39,478 bases of DNA from JBMOLC01 sp049324215 (GCA_049324215.1 JBMOLC010000033.1:1-39478), one strand, 5' to 3'. Positions 24,047 to 32,289 are shown, numbered from the stretch's first letter. Numbers and translations are program-made. The notes: generated by a model not told the origin, from the sequence alone.

Positions 24047-24493
24047 CTAACTCTTGACGACTTTGCCGCCTACTTTCTCGATCTTTTTTGCGGCCGAGTG
24101 TGAAATCGGGACCGCGATCACCAATTTCTTTTTTACCTCCCCGTCGCCTAAAATCTTGACCCCAGCTTCCCGCGCGTCCTCTTTTTTAACTATACCCTCT
24201 TTGACCAATAAGTCTAAATTTACTTTGGAACCTGAAGGCAAAAGATTGAGATACTCGAGTTTGACAATAATCGGTTTCTCCCCCGGCTTATTTTTGTCTT
24301 TACCCCTGACCAAAGGAAGTTTTTTGATTAGGGATTTTTTAACCTTTATTCCCTCAAAAAGAATGCCGATCTTACCCCTGGCCTTCTGTCCTTTTTGGCC
24401 ACGGCCGACCGTGTGACCGCCGCGGCCAGAACCAACCCCGCGGCCCAACCTCTTTTTGCCTTTATGAACTATTTTGGGAAGAGGGGTTGCCAT
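24047..24493 (-). CDS. rplO: 50S ribosomal protein L15
   Basis: uL15 (148 aa), a late-assembling protein. The Gly/Arg-rich N-terminus (KRLGRGVGSGRGGHTVGRG) and the C-terminal VAVPISHSAAKKIEKVGGKV-type end fit. It lies only 3 nt after rpsE, so the usual rpmD gene between them is missing. Confidence 0.96.
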   Translation of the reverse strand: MATPLPKIVHKGKKRLGRGVGSGRGGHTVGRGQKGQKARGKIGILFEGIKVKKSLIKKLPLVRGKDKNKPGEKPIIVKLEYLNLLPSGSKVNLDLLVKEGIVKKEDAREAGVKILGDGEVKKKLVIAVPISHSAAKKIEKVGGKVVKS

Positions 24494-24496
24494 AAA

Positions 24497-24985
24497 TTAT
24501 TTCCCTTCCTTCTCCTTTCTTCTGACAACTGCCGCTATTGTCTTCAGCCCATTCAGGGTGGCGTAAACGTTGGAAATCTTATTTTTTGTTCCCAGAATTT
24601 TCCCCGAAGCATCCCTAATTCCGGCCGCCTCCAAGACCACCCGAACCGCCCCCCCCGCGATAATCCCTGACCCCGGCGGAGCAGGCTTGAGCAAAACTTC
24701 TGCTGCCGAGAATTTCTCCTTCACGGCGTAGGGAATGGTTGTACCTCTTACGGGGACCTTAACCAGACGTTTTTTGGCCTGACTAATTGCTTTCCCGATG
24801 GCGCCTCTGACGTCGGTTGCTTTTGAAAGTCCAACCCCAACCTTACCTTTTCGGTCGCCAACAACGACCAGGGCGGAGAAGCGTATCTGATTTCCACCTT
24901 TGGTCTTTTTTGAGATCCGATTTATCTGGACGACCGTTTCCTCAAACTCGGAAACTTTTTCTGGAAACTCCCTCGGTCCTGGCAT
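24497..24985 (-). CDS. rpsE: 30S ribosomal protein S5
   Basis: uS5 (162 aa), needed for decoding accuracy. Conserved parts are VVQINRISKKTKGG, FSALVVVGDRKGKVGVGLSKA, VPVRGTTIPY, LLKPAPPGSGIIAGG and VRVVLEAAGIRDA. It overlaps rplR by one nucleotide (TGATG). Confidence 0.97.
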   Translation of the reverse strand: MPGPREFPEKVSEFEETVVQINRISKKTKGGNQIRFSALVVVGDRKGKVGVGLSKATDVRGAIGKAISQAKKRLVKVPVRGTTIPYAVKEKFSAAEVLLKPAPPGSGIIAGGAVRVVLEAAGIRDASGKILGTKNKISNVYATLNGLKTIAAVVRRKEKEGK

Positions 24986-25329
24986 CAGAAATCAAGGCCC
25001 CCTTTCCTTGCCCCTTCGGCTAGGGCTCTGACCTGTCCATGATACTTGTAACCTCCCCGGTCGAAGATAACTTTGGTTATCTTGGCCTTTCTGGCTTTTT
25101 GGGCCAGTAACTCTCCTACCTTCCCGGCAACCAAGACATTGGTTTTACCTTCCTTTAATTCTTTCGAGGAGGCGGACGCTAGAGTCTTGCCTTTGGTATC
25201 GTCGATAATCTGGGCGTAGATAAATCGATTTGAACGAAACAGGGAAAGGCGAGGGGCGCCAGCGCCTTTGAGGGCCTTCCTGACTCTTAACTTTCTTTGC
25301 CTAAATTTTTCTTTTTTTGTTCTACCCAT
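24985..25329 (-). CDS. rplR: 50S ribosomal protein L18
   Basis: uL18 (114 aa), the 5S rRNA-binding protein. It shows RLSLFRSNRFIYAQIIDD, TLASASSKEL and the final VIFDRGGYKYHGQVRALAEGAR. Order and spacing follow the spc operon. Confidence 0.97.
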   Translation of the reverse strand: MGRTKKEKFRQRKLRVRKALKGAGAPRLSLFRSNRFIYAQIIDDTKGKTLASASSKELKEGKTNVLVAGKVGELLAQKARKAKITKVIFDRGGYKYHGQVRALAEGARKGGLDF

Positions 25330-25335
25330 AACCCT

Positions 25336-25890
25336 TTAGCTACTTGGGGCACCGACCGCTTTGGCCGCCTTGCCTGCCTTCCTCCTGACAACTTCCGCAA
25401 CATATTTTATTCCTTTGCCTTTATAAGGTTCTGGGGGTCGGACGGCTCGAATTGCCGCCGCTGTCAGCCCCACCAGCTCTTTGTCGGCTCCGGTGACCGT
25501 AAGCAAAGACTTCTCAACCTTAAAACTTATTCCTTCAGGGGCTTCAATTTTTACCGGGTGGGAAAATCCGAGGGTTAAAACCAAAGTATTTCCGACAACC
25601 TCCGCCCGGTAACCCGTCCCGACCAGCTCAAGTTCTCTTTCCCAACCTTGGGATACACCGTAAACCATGTTAAAAATTATGGCCCTGACTGTACCAAACA
25701 AAGACCTTGACTCTCGAGTGTCGCTCTTGGAACTGACCATAACTTTTCCTTCTTTAACGTTAACGCCGATACTTTCTGGAACCCTCCTGACCAAGGTTCC
25801 TTTCGGACCATTGACTTTGAGGGTTGAACCAGAGACTTCAACGCTGACACCTTCCGGCAAATTGATTGGTTTTTTCCCAATTTTACTCAT
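25336..25890 (-). CDS. rplF: 50S ribosomal protein L6
   Basis: uL6 (184 aa) near the factor-binding site. It begins MSKIGKKPINLPEGV, has two related beta-sheet domains, GVSQGWERELELVGTGYRA, and the RPPEPYKGKGIKYVAE segment near the end. Confidence 0.97.
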   Translation of the reverse strand: MSKIGKKPINLPEGVSVEVSGSTLKVNGPKGTLVRRVPESIGVNVKEGKVMVSSKSDTRESRSLFGTVRAIIFNMVYGVSQGWERELELVGTGYRAEVVGNTLVLTLGFSHPVKIEAPEGISFKVEKSLLTVTGADKELVGLTAAAIRAVRPPEPYKGKGIKYVAEVVRRKAGKAAKAVGAPSS

Positions 25891-25894
25891 AGGC

Positions 25895-26272
25895 TTACCA
25901 AATCTCCGCTAGCACCTCTCCGCCGAGATTACTCTTAATGGCCTCTTTGGACAACATTATTCCCTGGGAAGTCGAGACAAGATAGGTCGAAGCCCCCTTT
26001 TTGGCCTCTATCTCACTTCTCCCCAGATAGATTCTCAAGCCCGGTTTTGAAACCAGCTTTATTTTCATAATCACCGGTTTTTTGTTTTTAAAAGCAAGGC
26101 TGACTGTTAACATTCCTTTTTTGTCTTCGACTGTGGTTAGATACCCCGCCTTTTTAAGTGTCTGGGCCGTCTCCTTGACCAGCTTGGTAGCCGGAACCAC
26201 AACCTCTTTTACCCCCGCGAGGGCCGAATTATTCAGTCTAATTAAGAAATCTCCGACTGGGTAATTGGTCAT
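25895..26272 (-). CDS. rpsH: 30S ribosomal protein S8
   Basis: uS8 (125 aa), a primary 16S rRNA binder. The N-terminal NYPVGDFLIRLNNS corresponds to the usual DPIADMLTRIRNA, and the C-terminal part STSQGIMLSKEAIKSNLGGE-VLAEIW carries the conserved rRNA-binding Ser-Thr-Ser and GGE. Confidence 0.96.
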   Translation of the reverse strand: MTNYPVGDFLIRLNNSALAGVKEVVVPATKLVKETAQTLKKAGYLTTVEDKKGMLTVSLAFKNKKPVIMKIKLVSKPGLRIYLGRSEIEAKKGASTYLVSTSQGIMLSKEAIKSNLGGEVLAEIW

Positions 26273-26278
26273 AGTTTT

Positions 26279-26464
26279 CTACCAACTGGCCTTTCTCACT
26301 CCAGGGATTTCGCCCCTTAGGGCGTGCTCGCGAAAACAAAGCCTGCAAAGACCGAATTTTCTCATATATCCTCTGGACCTGCCACAGAGCCTGCACCTAT
26401 TTCGATACCTGACTTTAAATTTTAGTTTTTTGAGTTCTCTAACTTCTTTCGCCGTTGTTGCCAT
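26279..26464 (-). CDS. rpsN: 30S ribosomal protein S14, zinc type
   Basis: uS14 (61 aa), the short zinc-binding form. Zinc ligands are CRLCG and CRLCF, followed by REHALRGEIPGVRKASW. The start at ATG 26464 gives the common 61-residue product; the longer frame to 26506 re-reads the rplE end. Confidence 0.97.
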   Translation of the reverse strand: MATTAKEVRELKKLKFKVRYRNRCRLCGRSRGYMRKFGLCRLCFREHALRGEIPGVRKASW

Positions 26465-26468
26465 AGAT

Positions 26469-27023
26469 TTAATTTGCTTTTGCAAAAGGCAGACCCATGA
26501 GTTCAAGCATCCTTTTTGATTTCTCGGGAGTTGACGAACTAACCACGATTGTAATTTCCAGACCGCGGGGTGTACCTACCTTGGTTATATCTATCTCAGG
26601 AAAAACCGTGTGTTCGCTCAATCCCAGGCTGTAGTTGCCACTTTTGTCAAAACCGGCAACGGCAGCTCCCCTAAAGTCTCTCAGTCGGGGAAGTACGATT
26701 GAAAATAGCTTGTCCAAAAAATGGTACATCCTCGCCCCCCTCAGGGTTACAGAGAGGCCGACGGGCATTCCCCCGCGAATCCCGAAGGCGGCGACAGAGA
26801 CCTTGGCCCGTCTAAGCGCTGGTTTCTGTCCAGAAATCGCCGCCAAATCCCTACCGAGGGCCTGGGCAAGTTCCTTGTTCTTGGCTAGCTCCCCAACCCC
26901 CATATTGATGACGACCTTAGTCACCCTCGGGACTGCCATCGGGTTCTTGATAGAAAACTCTTCCCTTAGCGCTCTTGCAACCTCTTTCTCGTACTTCTGC
27001 CTTAATCGCTGCTTATTTTGCAT
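26469..27023 (-). CDS. rplE: 50S ribosomal protein L5
   Basis: uL5 (184 aa) binds 5S rRNA in the central protuberance. Motifs include VPRVTKVVINMGVGE, ISGQKPALRRAKVSVAAF, IRGGMPVGLSVTLRG, GLSEHTVFPEIDI and GLEITIVVSS. The ATG at 27023 overlaps the rplX stop by 11 nt and is preceded by AAAGGA. Confidence 0.97.
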   Translation of the reverse strand: MQNKQRLRQKYEKEVARALREEFSIKNPMAVPRVTKVVINMGVGELAKNKELAQALGRDLAAISGQKPALRRAKVSVAAFGIRGGMPVGLSVTLRGARMYHFLDKLFSIVLPRLRDFRGAAVAGFDKSGNYSLGLSEHTVFPEIDITKVGTPRGLEITIVVSSSTPEKSKRMLELMGLPFAKAN

Positions 27024-27327
27024 CAATTTCCTTTCCACATTTCCTGCAGATTCTGACTTTTTCTCTGTCGACTGCCCTAAAACCGACCCGGGTCAGCCTC
27101 TTGCATTTGGGACAAACCAAGGAAAACTTCGCAAAGCTCAAAGGCCGGGGGAGTTCATAGATCCCTCCCTTTTGTCCGCCTCCTCCCTTAACGTGTTTTT
27201 TGTAAGTGTTTATTCCCGGAATAACGGCCAGGCTCTCTTTGGGAAAGACAAGCTCAATTTTTCCCTCCCGGCCCTTGTCTTTGCCGGAAGTAATTTTGAC
27301 TGTGTCTCCGACTTTAAATTTAAGCAT
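27013..27327 (-). CDS. rplX: 50S ribosomal protein L24
   Basis: uL24 (104 aa), an assembly initiator for the large subunit. The KOW motif is near the start (VGDTVKITSGKDKGREGKI). A four-Cys set (CPKC ... CRKC) in the C-terminal half is zinc-ribbon-like, as found in part of the family. Confidence 0.97.
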   Translation of the reverse strand: MLKFKVGDTVKITSGKDKGREGKIELVFPKESLAVIPGINTYKKHVKGGGGQKGGIYELPRPLSFAKFSLVCPKCKRLTRVGFRAVDREKVRICRKCGKEIDAK

Positions 27328-27346
27328 AATAACAGCGGATTACCGC

Positions 27347-27712
27347 TCAAGCAACCTCCCTCGCCAAGGATGCAATTTTATGGTATCCCTTTTCTTTGAC
27401 TTCTCTAGCAATGGGCCCCAATATCCTTGTTCCCCTGGGAAGCCCTTGTTTATCGATGACCACCCCGGCGTTATCATCAAACCTGATGTAACTTCCGTCT
27501 TGGCGCCTGACCTCTTTTTTGGTTCTGACAACTAAAACCCTGACCTTTTCGTGGTCGGTAACGACCCCAGCCGGGTCTGCTCCCTTGACGACGCAGAGGA
27601 CCACGTCTCCCAGGCTGGCTTTTTGGCCAATCTTGGCCGAGATACCAATGACCAGAAGCCTTTTGGCTCCAGAGTTATCGGCGGGTATCAGAATGCTCCT
27701 TAATTGAATCAT
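27347..27712 (-). CDS. rplN: 50S ribosomal protein L14
   Basis: uL14 (121 aa) at the subunit interface. It begins MIQLRSILIPADNSGAKRL and has VRRQDGSYIRFDDNAGVVID and GTRILGPIAREV. The start at ATG 27712 gives the standard N-terminus. The stop is TGA. Confidence 0.98.
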   Translation of the reverse strand: MIQLRSILIPADNSGAKRLLVIGISAKIGQKASLGDVVLCVVKGADPAGVVTDHEKVRVLVVRTKKEVRRQDGSYIRFDDNAGVVIDKQGLPRGTRILGPIAREVKEKGYHKIASLAREVA

Positions 27713-27716
27713 GTTT

Positions 27717-27941
27717 TTATTTAGTCTCGATAATCTTCCATTTTTTGAGCTTGCTGACAGGAGGGGTCTCCACAAACTTCACGGTTTGGCCCACTTTTGC
27801 CCCCAGCTCGTCGTGAACGTGGTACTTCTTAACCCGCTTAAATCTTTTTTTATAAATCGGGTGGACAAAAATACGCTCGACAGCCACCGTGGCCGTCTTC
27901 CCCATTTTGGTTGAAACTACCTTGCCTTTAAAGACTTTCAT
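27717..27941 (-). CDS. rpsQ: 30S ribosomal protein S17
   Basis: uS17 (74 aa), an OB-fold 16S rRNA binder. Features are GKVVSTKMGKTATVAVER, HPIYKKRFKRVKKYHVHDE and VKFVETPPVSKLKKW. ATG 27941 is chosen because AAGGAG lies 7 nt upstream; it overlaps rpmC by 14 nt. Confidence 0.97.
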   Translation of the reverse strand: MKVFKGKVVSTKMGKTATVAVERIFVHPIYKKRFKRVKKYHVHDELGAKVGQTVKFVETPPVSKLKKWKIIETK

Positions 27942-28155
27942 TTTTGCTCTCCTTTTCAACTATTTCCTTTTCGCGAGTGACAGTCAGGACCTGGGCAAGT
28001 TCGCGCCTAATATTTTTGACTTTCTTGAGATTTTTCTCGCTTTTGTCCGCAATTTTAACGCCAGCTTTGGTAAGCTCAAGGTCTTTTTCTTGCGCAAGTT
28101 TCTTTAAATCCGCGATTTTTTTATTTCTTAACTCGATGAGGTCTTTCTTTTTCAT
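27928..28155 (-). CDS. rpmC: 50S ribosomal protein L29
   Basis: uL29 (75 aa), a small helical hairpin protein near the exit tunnel. It starts MKKKDLIELRNKKIADL and has VKNIRRELAQVLTV matching the second helix. It immediately follows rplP. Confidence 0.95.
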   Translation of the reverse strand: MKKKDLIELRNKKIADLKKLAQEKDLELTKAGVKIADKSEKNLKKVKNIRRELAQVLTVTREKEIVEKESKNESL

Positions 28156-28569
28156 TTAGATACCTTCCTTGGAAACAATTTTGGTCTTAAAAGGGAGTTT
28201 GCCTCCGGCATTGTTAAAGGCCTGCCTGACTATATCCTCGCTTGCCCCCGCGACCTCGAAAAGTATTCTTCCGGGAGTGACTACGGCAACGTATTGACTA
28301 ACGTCCCCCTTGCCTCCACCCATCCTTTTACCGGCAGCTCTGGCACTCACGGGTTTATCGGGAAAAACCCTGACAAACACCCGGCCTCCTTTTCTCAGAG
28401 AATGGGTGATGGTTCTTCTGCCCGCCTCGATTTGAGCTGCGGTCAACCAGCCTCTGCCCAAGGCCTTCAGACCAAAATCCCCAAAAGAAAGGGTCGAGCC
28501 GCGTGTGGCTTTTCCTCTCCTTCTGCCTCTAAACTCTTTTGGGTATTTTCTCCTTTTGGGTTGCAACAT
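28156..28569 (-). CDS. rplP: 50S ribosomal protein L16
   Basis: uL16 (137 aa) near the A-site tRNA elbow. Conserved parts: LQPKRRKYPKEFRG, FGDFGLKALGRGWLTAAQIEAGRR, RVFPDKPVSARAAGKRMGGGKG and GRILFEVAG. Confidence 0.98.
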   Translation of the reverse strand: MLQPKRRKYPKEFRGRRRGKATRGSTLSFGDFGLKALGRGWLTAAQIEAGRRTITHSLRKGGRVFVRVFPDKPVSARAAGKRMGGGKGDVSQYVAVVTPGRILFEVAGASEDIVRQAFNNAGGKLPFKTKIVSKEGI

Positions 28570-28576
28570 AACTCCA

Positions 28577-29224
28577 CTAGGCCTCCTTTTTGTGTATCCA
28601 GACTTTTACCCCGACATAGCCTCTTTTGAGAAGGGCCGGAACCTGGGCGTAGTCTATCTCCTCTCTTAGTGTCTGCGTCGGCACAGAACCCTGCTGAAAT
28701 TTCTCGACCCGGGAAATTTCTGCCCCGCCAATTCTGCCTCCCAAAACAACCTTGATTCCCAGAGCGCCGGCCGCCATGACCCTCTCGATTGTTTTTTGGA
28801 TGACTCTTCTGTGGGGCATTCTCCTTTCGAGTTCGGAGGCAATTCGGGAAGCAACCAGGTGGGCAGAAAGCTCGGGATTCTTTACCTCGTTGACCCTCAA
28901 ATCAATCTTCAAATCTTTGACTGCCTTTTTCCTCACTTTTGAAAGGACCTCAAGGACAAATTTTTTGACGTCCTCGATTCCCGTACCGCCTCTGCCAATG
29001 ACCACCCCCGGTCTTGAGACCGTCATTGTAATAACCATGCTTTTGGGTAGTCTTTCGATTTCAACACCAGTTATCCCAGCCAGCTTAAGTTTTTCCATCA
29101 AAGCCTCCCTGATTTTGATGTCTTCAATCAGGTAATCCTTGAAGGTTTTTTCTGAAAACCAACGGGATTTCCAGGGAACGAACTCCCCAACCCTGGCTCC
29201 AATTGGATTAATTTTTTGTCCCAT
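28577..29224 (-). CDS. rpsC: 30S ribosomal protein S3
   Basis: uS3 (215 aa) forms part of the mRNA entry channel. It starts MGQKINPIGARVG, has a KH domain (VSRPGVVIGRGGTGIEDVKKF) and a C-terminal domain with RMPHRRVIQKTIERVMAAGALGI broken only by normal variation. ATG 29224 has GGAG upstream and overlaps the rplV stop by 17 nt. Confidence 0.97.
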   Translation of the reverse strand: MGQKINPIGARVGEFVPWKSRWFSEKTFKDYLIEDIKIREALMEKLKLAGITGVEIERLPKSMVITMTVSRPGVVIGRGGTGIEDVKKFVLEVLSKVRKKAVKDLKIDLRVNEVKNPELSAHLVASRIASELERRMPHRRVIQKTIERVMAAGALGIKVVLGGRIGGAEISRVEKFQQGSVPTQTLREEIDYAQVPALLKRGYVGVKVWIHKKEA

Positions 29225-29552
29225 TTTTAGTCTCCAAAACAACTCGAATATGGCTCATTCTCCTTTTAACCGGATGCCAGCGGCCCCGGGAAACGGGTCT
29301 ACCCCGCTTGAGTCTCGGGCCTTCATTAATTTGGATCTCTTTAAAAAACAGGCTGTCAGCGCTGACCCCTTTGCCAGCCGCATTTGCAATTGCCGCCTTG
29401 ATAACCTTGGCCAGGGGCTCCGCCCCTCTCTTGCCGACAAAGGGCAAAACCTCTAAGGCTTTCTGGGGAGTAAGTTTTTTAACCACATCGGCAACCGGCC
29501 TAACTTTCTTAGGGCTAAGTAGTAAAAATTTCTGTGTCGAGACAAATTCCAT
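29208..29552 (-). CDS. rplV: 50S ribosomal protein L22
   Basis: uL22 (114 aa) lines the nascent-peptide tunnel. It has the LLLSPKKVRPVADVVK, AIANAAGKGVSADSLFFKEIQI and RLKRGRPVSRGRWHPVKRRMSHI segments, the last being the tunnel loop and basic end. ATG 29552 is used; the longer frame is a shadow of rpsS. Confidence 0.97.
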   Translation of the reverse strand: MEFVSTQKFLLLSPKKVRPVADVVKKLTPQKALEVLPFVGKRGAEPLAKVIKAAIANAAGKGVSADSLFFKEIQINEGPRLKRGRPVSRGRWHPVKRRMSHIRVVLETKNGTKN

Positions 29553-29556
29553 ATCC

Positions 29557-29838
29557 TTAAGTTTTTTCGAGAATCCTCTTGACAACCTCTCCGTGTCCCC
29601 TAAATGTCCTGGTGGGAGCAAATTCCCCCAAGCGATGCCCGACCATGTCTTCGGTTACAAAAACGTCGATAAAAATACGCCCGTTATGAACCTGGAAGTA
29701 TTTACCGACAAATTCGGGGGGGATCTGACAAGCCCGACTCCAGGTCTTGATGGGATTTTCTTTTTTCCCCAGACCATCCTTAACCTTCTTGAAAAGGCGG
29801 GGATCAACAAACGGACCTTTTTTAGAACTTCTGGCCAT
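29557..29838 (-). CDS. rpsS: 30S ribosomal protein S19
   Basis: uS19 (93 aa) in the 30S head. It has MARSSKKGPFVDPRL, TWSRACQIPPEFVGKYFQVHN and MVGHRLGEFAPTRTFRGHG. Its start overlaps the rplB stop by one nucleotide (TAATG). Confidence 0.98.
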   Translation of the reverse strand: MARSSKKGPFVDPRLFKKVKDGLGKKENPIKTWSRACQIPPEFVGKYFQVHNGRIFIDVFVTEDMVGHRLGEFAPTRTFRGHGEVVKRILEKT

Positions 29839-30569
29839 TACTTTCTCCTAGCAACGATTAGCTTATCAGAATACTTTATTTTTCTTCTGGTCTTCCCCAC
29901 CGCAGGTTTTCCCCAAGGGGTCTTGGGATATTTAAGCCCCACCGGACTTCTACCTTCTCCTCCACCGTGGGGGTGGGCTGCTGGGTGCATGACTACCCCC
30001 CTGACTCTGGGTCTAACACCCATTCTTCTTTTTCTGCCGGCCTTGCCCAGTCTTTCTTCCTTTGCCTCGATTCTTCCCAACTGTCCTATCGTGGCCAGGG
30101 ATTCCGGCAAAAACCTTCGAATTTCTCCCGAAGGAAGCTTGACCAAAACATAATTTTCCTCTTTTCCTTGAACGAAAGCCACGGAACCAGCCGATTTAAC
30201 CATTTGCCCCCCTTTGCCGGGTCGAATTTCAAGATTGTGAATCGGAGTTCCGGCAGGAATTTTGTCAAGGGGCAGGGCGTTTCCATTCTCAATCGGTGCC
30301 ACCTCGGAGGAGATAATTTTATCTCCCACCTTGAGGTCTTTGGGACAAAGGATGTATCTTCTTTCTCCATCCTCATAAAGAACGAGGGCAATTTCGACGT
30401 TTCTGTTTGGGTCGTATTCAACCCTCTCGACCCTCCCCCAAATGTCCTTTTTGTCCCTCTCAAAATCAATTTCCCTTAAGTACCTTTTGGCACGACCCCC
30501 TTGGTGGCGAACCGTAACTCTGCCGCCACTTCTGCCGCTTTTTTTAGGTAGGATTCTAGTCAGTCTCAT
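29838..30569 (-). CDS. rplB: 50S ribosomal protein L2, short N-terminus
   Basis: uL2 (243 aa) is essential for subunit association and peptidyl transfer. The conserved core is intact: VEYDPNRNVEIALVLYEDGERRYIL, GTPIHNLEIRPGKGGQ, and HPHGGGEG with the conserved His followed by TPWGKP. The usual N-terminal stretch of about 30 residues is missing; the protein begins near the position of the KSGGR segment. Its ATG overlaps the rplW stop as ATGA, so the short form is not a start-calling mistake. Confidence 0.97.
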   Translation of the reverse strand: MRLTRILPKKSGRSGGRVTVRHQGGRAKRYLREIDFERDKKDIWGRVERVEYDPNRNVEIALVLYEDGERRYILCPKDLKVGDKIISSEVAPIENGNALPLDKIPAGTPIHNLEIRPGKGGQMVKSAGSVAFVQGKEENYVLVKLPSGEIRRFLPESLATIGQLGRIEAKEERLGKAGRKRRMGVRPRVRGVVMHPAAHPHGGGEGRSPVGLKYPKTPWGKPAVGKTRRKIKYSDKLIVARRK

Positions 30570-30847
30570 TTTTCTTTGGTTTTTTCCTCAAACAAATCAA
30601 TTTTTCCTTCTTTTAAGGCAACTACCGCCTTTTTTCTGGCCTTAACAAGTTCTATTCGTCCTCTCCAGTTTCTCTTTCTTTCACCCCGGGCGTTCATTGT
30701 CCGCACCTTTCCAACTTTGACTTCAAAGACCTTTTCGATGTATTTTTTGATCTCGTCCTTTCTCGTCCCGGGTGTAACCCAAAAGGTGTAGTGACCTTTC
30801 TTGGCCTCGCGCAGACTCTTTTCGGTGAGTATCGGTAAAACTCTCAT
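30566..30847 (-). CDS. rplW: 50S ribosomal protein L23
   Basis: uL23 (93 aa) at the tunnel exit, docking site for trigger factor and SRP. It has ILTEKSLREAKKGHYTFWV, KDEIKKYIEKVFEVKVGKVRTMN and the final acidic/lysine tail. Confidence 0.96.
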   Translation of the reverse strand: MRVLPILTEKSLREAKKGHYTFWVTPGTRKDEIKKYIEKVFEVKVGKVRTMNARGERKRNWRGRIELVKARKKAVVALKEGKIDLFEEKTKEK

Positions 30848-31482
30848 TTCTTTTTAGCTGCTTTTTTTACAAAAATGCTTTTGTCAAAAATCAGAACTCC
30901 ACCAAAAAAGGCGTTATAGGGATTAAGAGACCTAAAAAGGGTAACGTTTACGTTTTTAATGTTTTCAACCAACCTTGAAACTGGCCAGTTTTCTTCAGAG
31001 AAAACAAAAGTGAATTTGGAATTTTTCTTGTCCTGAAGTTCATTTCTAACAATTTTGTCGAGGAGATTTTGGGCGTCCTGGGTTTTTTTGCAAGACGAAA
31101 TATTCTCGACTAAAACCACTTCACCATCTTTGGCCTTAAGCGAAAGGGCAATAGCGAGTGCTTTCTTCCTCATCTTAGCTGGAAGAGTCAAAAGCCTTTT
31201 GACACCCTTTGGCCCATGGGCAACCCCTCCGCCCACAAAGAGCGGGGCACTTCGGGCACCGTGCCTGGCCCCACCGGTTCCCTTTTGCCGATAAAGCTTT
31301 TTCTTGGTTCTTTCGACTTCTGCCCTAGTCTTAACCCTGGCAAGCCCCGGGTGGAGCCTATCTTCGTAGACCCTTACCGCCTGGGCAAGGAGGATCAAAT
31401 TTTCTTTCTGCCCAAAAATGGGTGGAAGAGAATATGGACCCTTCTTTATTCCTTTGGCTGAATAAACGTTAGCTTTGTTCAT
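30844..31482 (-). CDS. rplD: 50S ribosomal protein L4
   Basis: uL4 (212 aa) lines the tunnel and in many bacteria represses its own operon. The loop RQKGTGGARHGARSAPLFVGGG is clear, as is VAHGPKGVKRLLTLPAKMRKKALAIAL. ATG 31482 with GGAAGGA upstream is chosen; it overlaps rplC by 14 nt. L4 is the obvious candidate to act on the rplC leader, but this is inference. Confidence 0.96.
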   Translation of the reverse strand: MNKANVYSAKGIKKGPYSLPPIFGQKENLILLAQAVRVYEDRLHPGLARVKTRAEVERTKKKLYRQKGTGGARHGARSAPLFVGGGVAHGPKGVKRLLTLPAKMRKKALAIALSLKAKDGEVVLVENISSCKKTQDAQNLLDKIVRNELQDKKNSKFTFVFSEENWPVSRLVENIKNVNVTLFRSLNPYNAFFGGVLIFDKSIFVKKAAKKK

Positions 31483-32209
31483 TTTGTCCTTCCTTTGGCG
31501 CCGGCTTGCCCGCCGAAGCTTCAGCGCCGGCGGGAGCTTCTGCCTCTTTCTTTCCAACCTCTCCTTCGACAACTTCTGCCTGAACTTCCTGAATACCTTC
31601 CAGCTTTCCTGCCTTGAGTCTTCTGACGATTAGAAGGTTTCCAGGGGTACCCGGAACCGGACCGGAAATTTCAATCTCGCCTTTCTCGGGGTCAACCGAA
31701 ACAACCTGAAGATTCTTAACGGTAACCGTGTCAGAGCCCATTCTGCCAGCCATCCTCTTTCCTTTGAAAACTCTCCCCGGAGTCGTCGTTTGACCGATTG
31801 AACCAGGGGCGCGTTCTCTGTCGCTTTGTCCGTGGGTGCGAGGACCTCCTTTAAAGCGCCATCTTTTGACTACTCCGGCAAACCCCTTTCCTTTTGAAAC
31901 CCCGGAAACCGAAATTATGTCTCCTTTACGAAAAATGTCGGAGGCTTTGATTATGTCTCCGACTTTGAACTCGGGCTCTTTGTCTAATCTCACTTCTTTT
32001 AAGAATCGGGGGGCAATTTTTTCTTTAATGAGGCTTTTGAGGTGGCCTTGAAGAGCTTTACTTACATTCTTAACCTTTCTCTTGCCAAAACCCAACTGCA
32101 CCGCCCAATAACCGTCTGTATCTATCTTCTTAATCTGGGTAACCACGCAGGGGCCGGCCACGACCTTGGTCACAGGAACACGTCGTCCTTCGATAAAAGT
32201 CTGGCTCAT
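31469..32209 (-). CDS. rplC: 50S ribosomal protein L3
   Basis: uL3 (246 aa), an early assembly protein near the peptidyl-transferase centre. Conserved parts are VPVTKVVAGPCVVTQIK, VSKGKGFAGVVKRWRF, GGPRTHGQSDRERAPGSIG and GRMGSDTVTVKNLQV. About 40 residues of Ala/Glu/Pro-rich low-complexity tail follow the core. ATG 32209 is preceded by AAGGG; an in-frame ATG at 32242 abuts the terminator U-tract and is rejected. It is the first gene of its transcript here because rpsJ is displaced by about 4.9 kb. Confidence 0.96.
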   Translation of the reverse strand: MSQTFIEGRRVPVTKVVAGPCVVTQIKKIDTDGYWAVQLGFGKRKVKNVSKALQGHLKSLIKEKIAPRFLKEVRLDKEPEFKVGDIIKASDIFRKGDIISVSGVSKGKGFAGVVKRWRFKGGPRTHGQSDRERAPGSIGQTTTPGRVFKGKRMAGRMGSDTVTVKNLQVVSVDPEKGEIEISGPVPGTPGNLLIVRRLKAGKLEGIQEVQAEVVEGEVGKKEAEAPAGAEASAGKPAPKEGQNEQS

Positions 32210-32241
32210 TTTACCCTTACTAGCTAAAATCGTATTAAGCA

Positions 32242-32264
32242 TAAAAAAAGGCGCCCGGAGGCGC
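32242..32264 (-). terminator. intrinsic terminator in the rplC leader (probable attenuator)
   Basis: On the minus strand GGCGCC (32264-32259), loop TCCG, GGCGCC (32254-32249) and seven U (32248-32242). It lies between a strong promoter and rplC, about 33 nt before the start codon, so it must be conditionally bypassed for the operon to be expressed. Confidence 0.7.
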
Positions 32265-32289
32265 CCAATTGGCACATCCTACAAACTAA

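Noticed and set aside
26635..27399. 254-aa open frame on the plus strand
   Set aside because: Antisense shadow of rplE and rplX; Ser/Pro/Leu-rich translation typical of reversed ribosomal genes.
29308..30153. 281-aa open frame on the plus strand
   Set aside because: Antisense to rplV, rpsS and rplB, all unmistakable on the minus strand.
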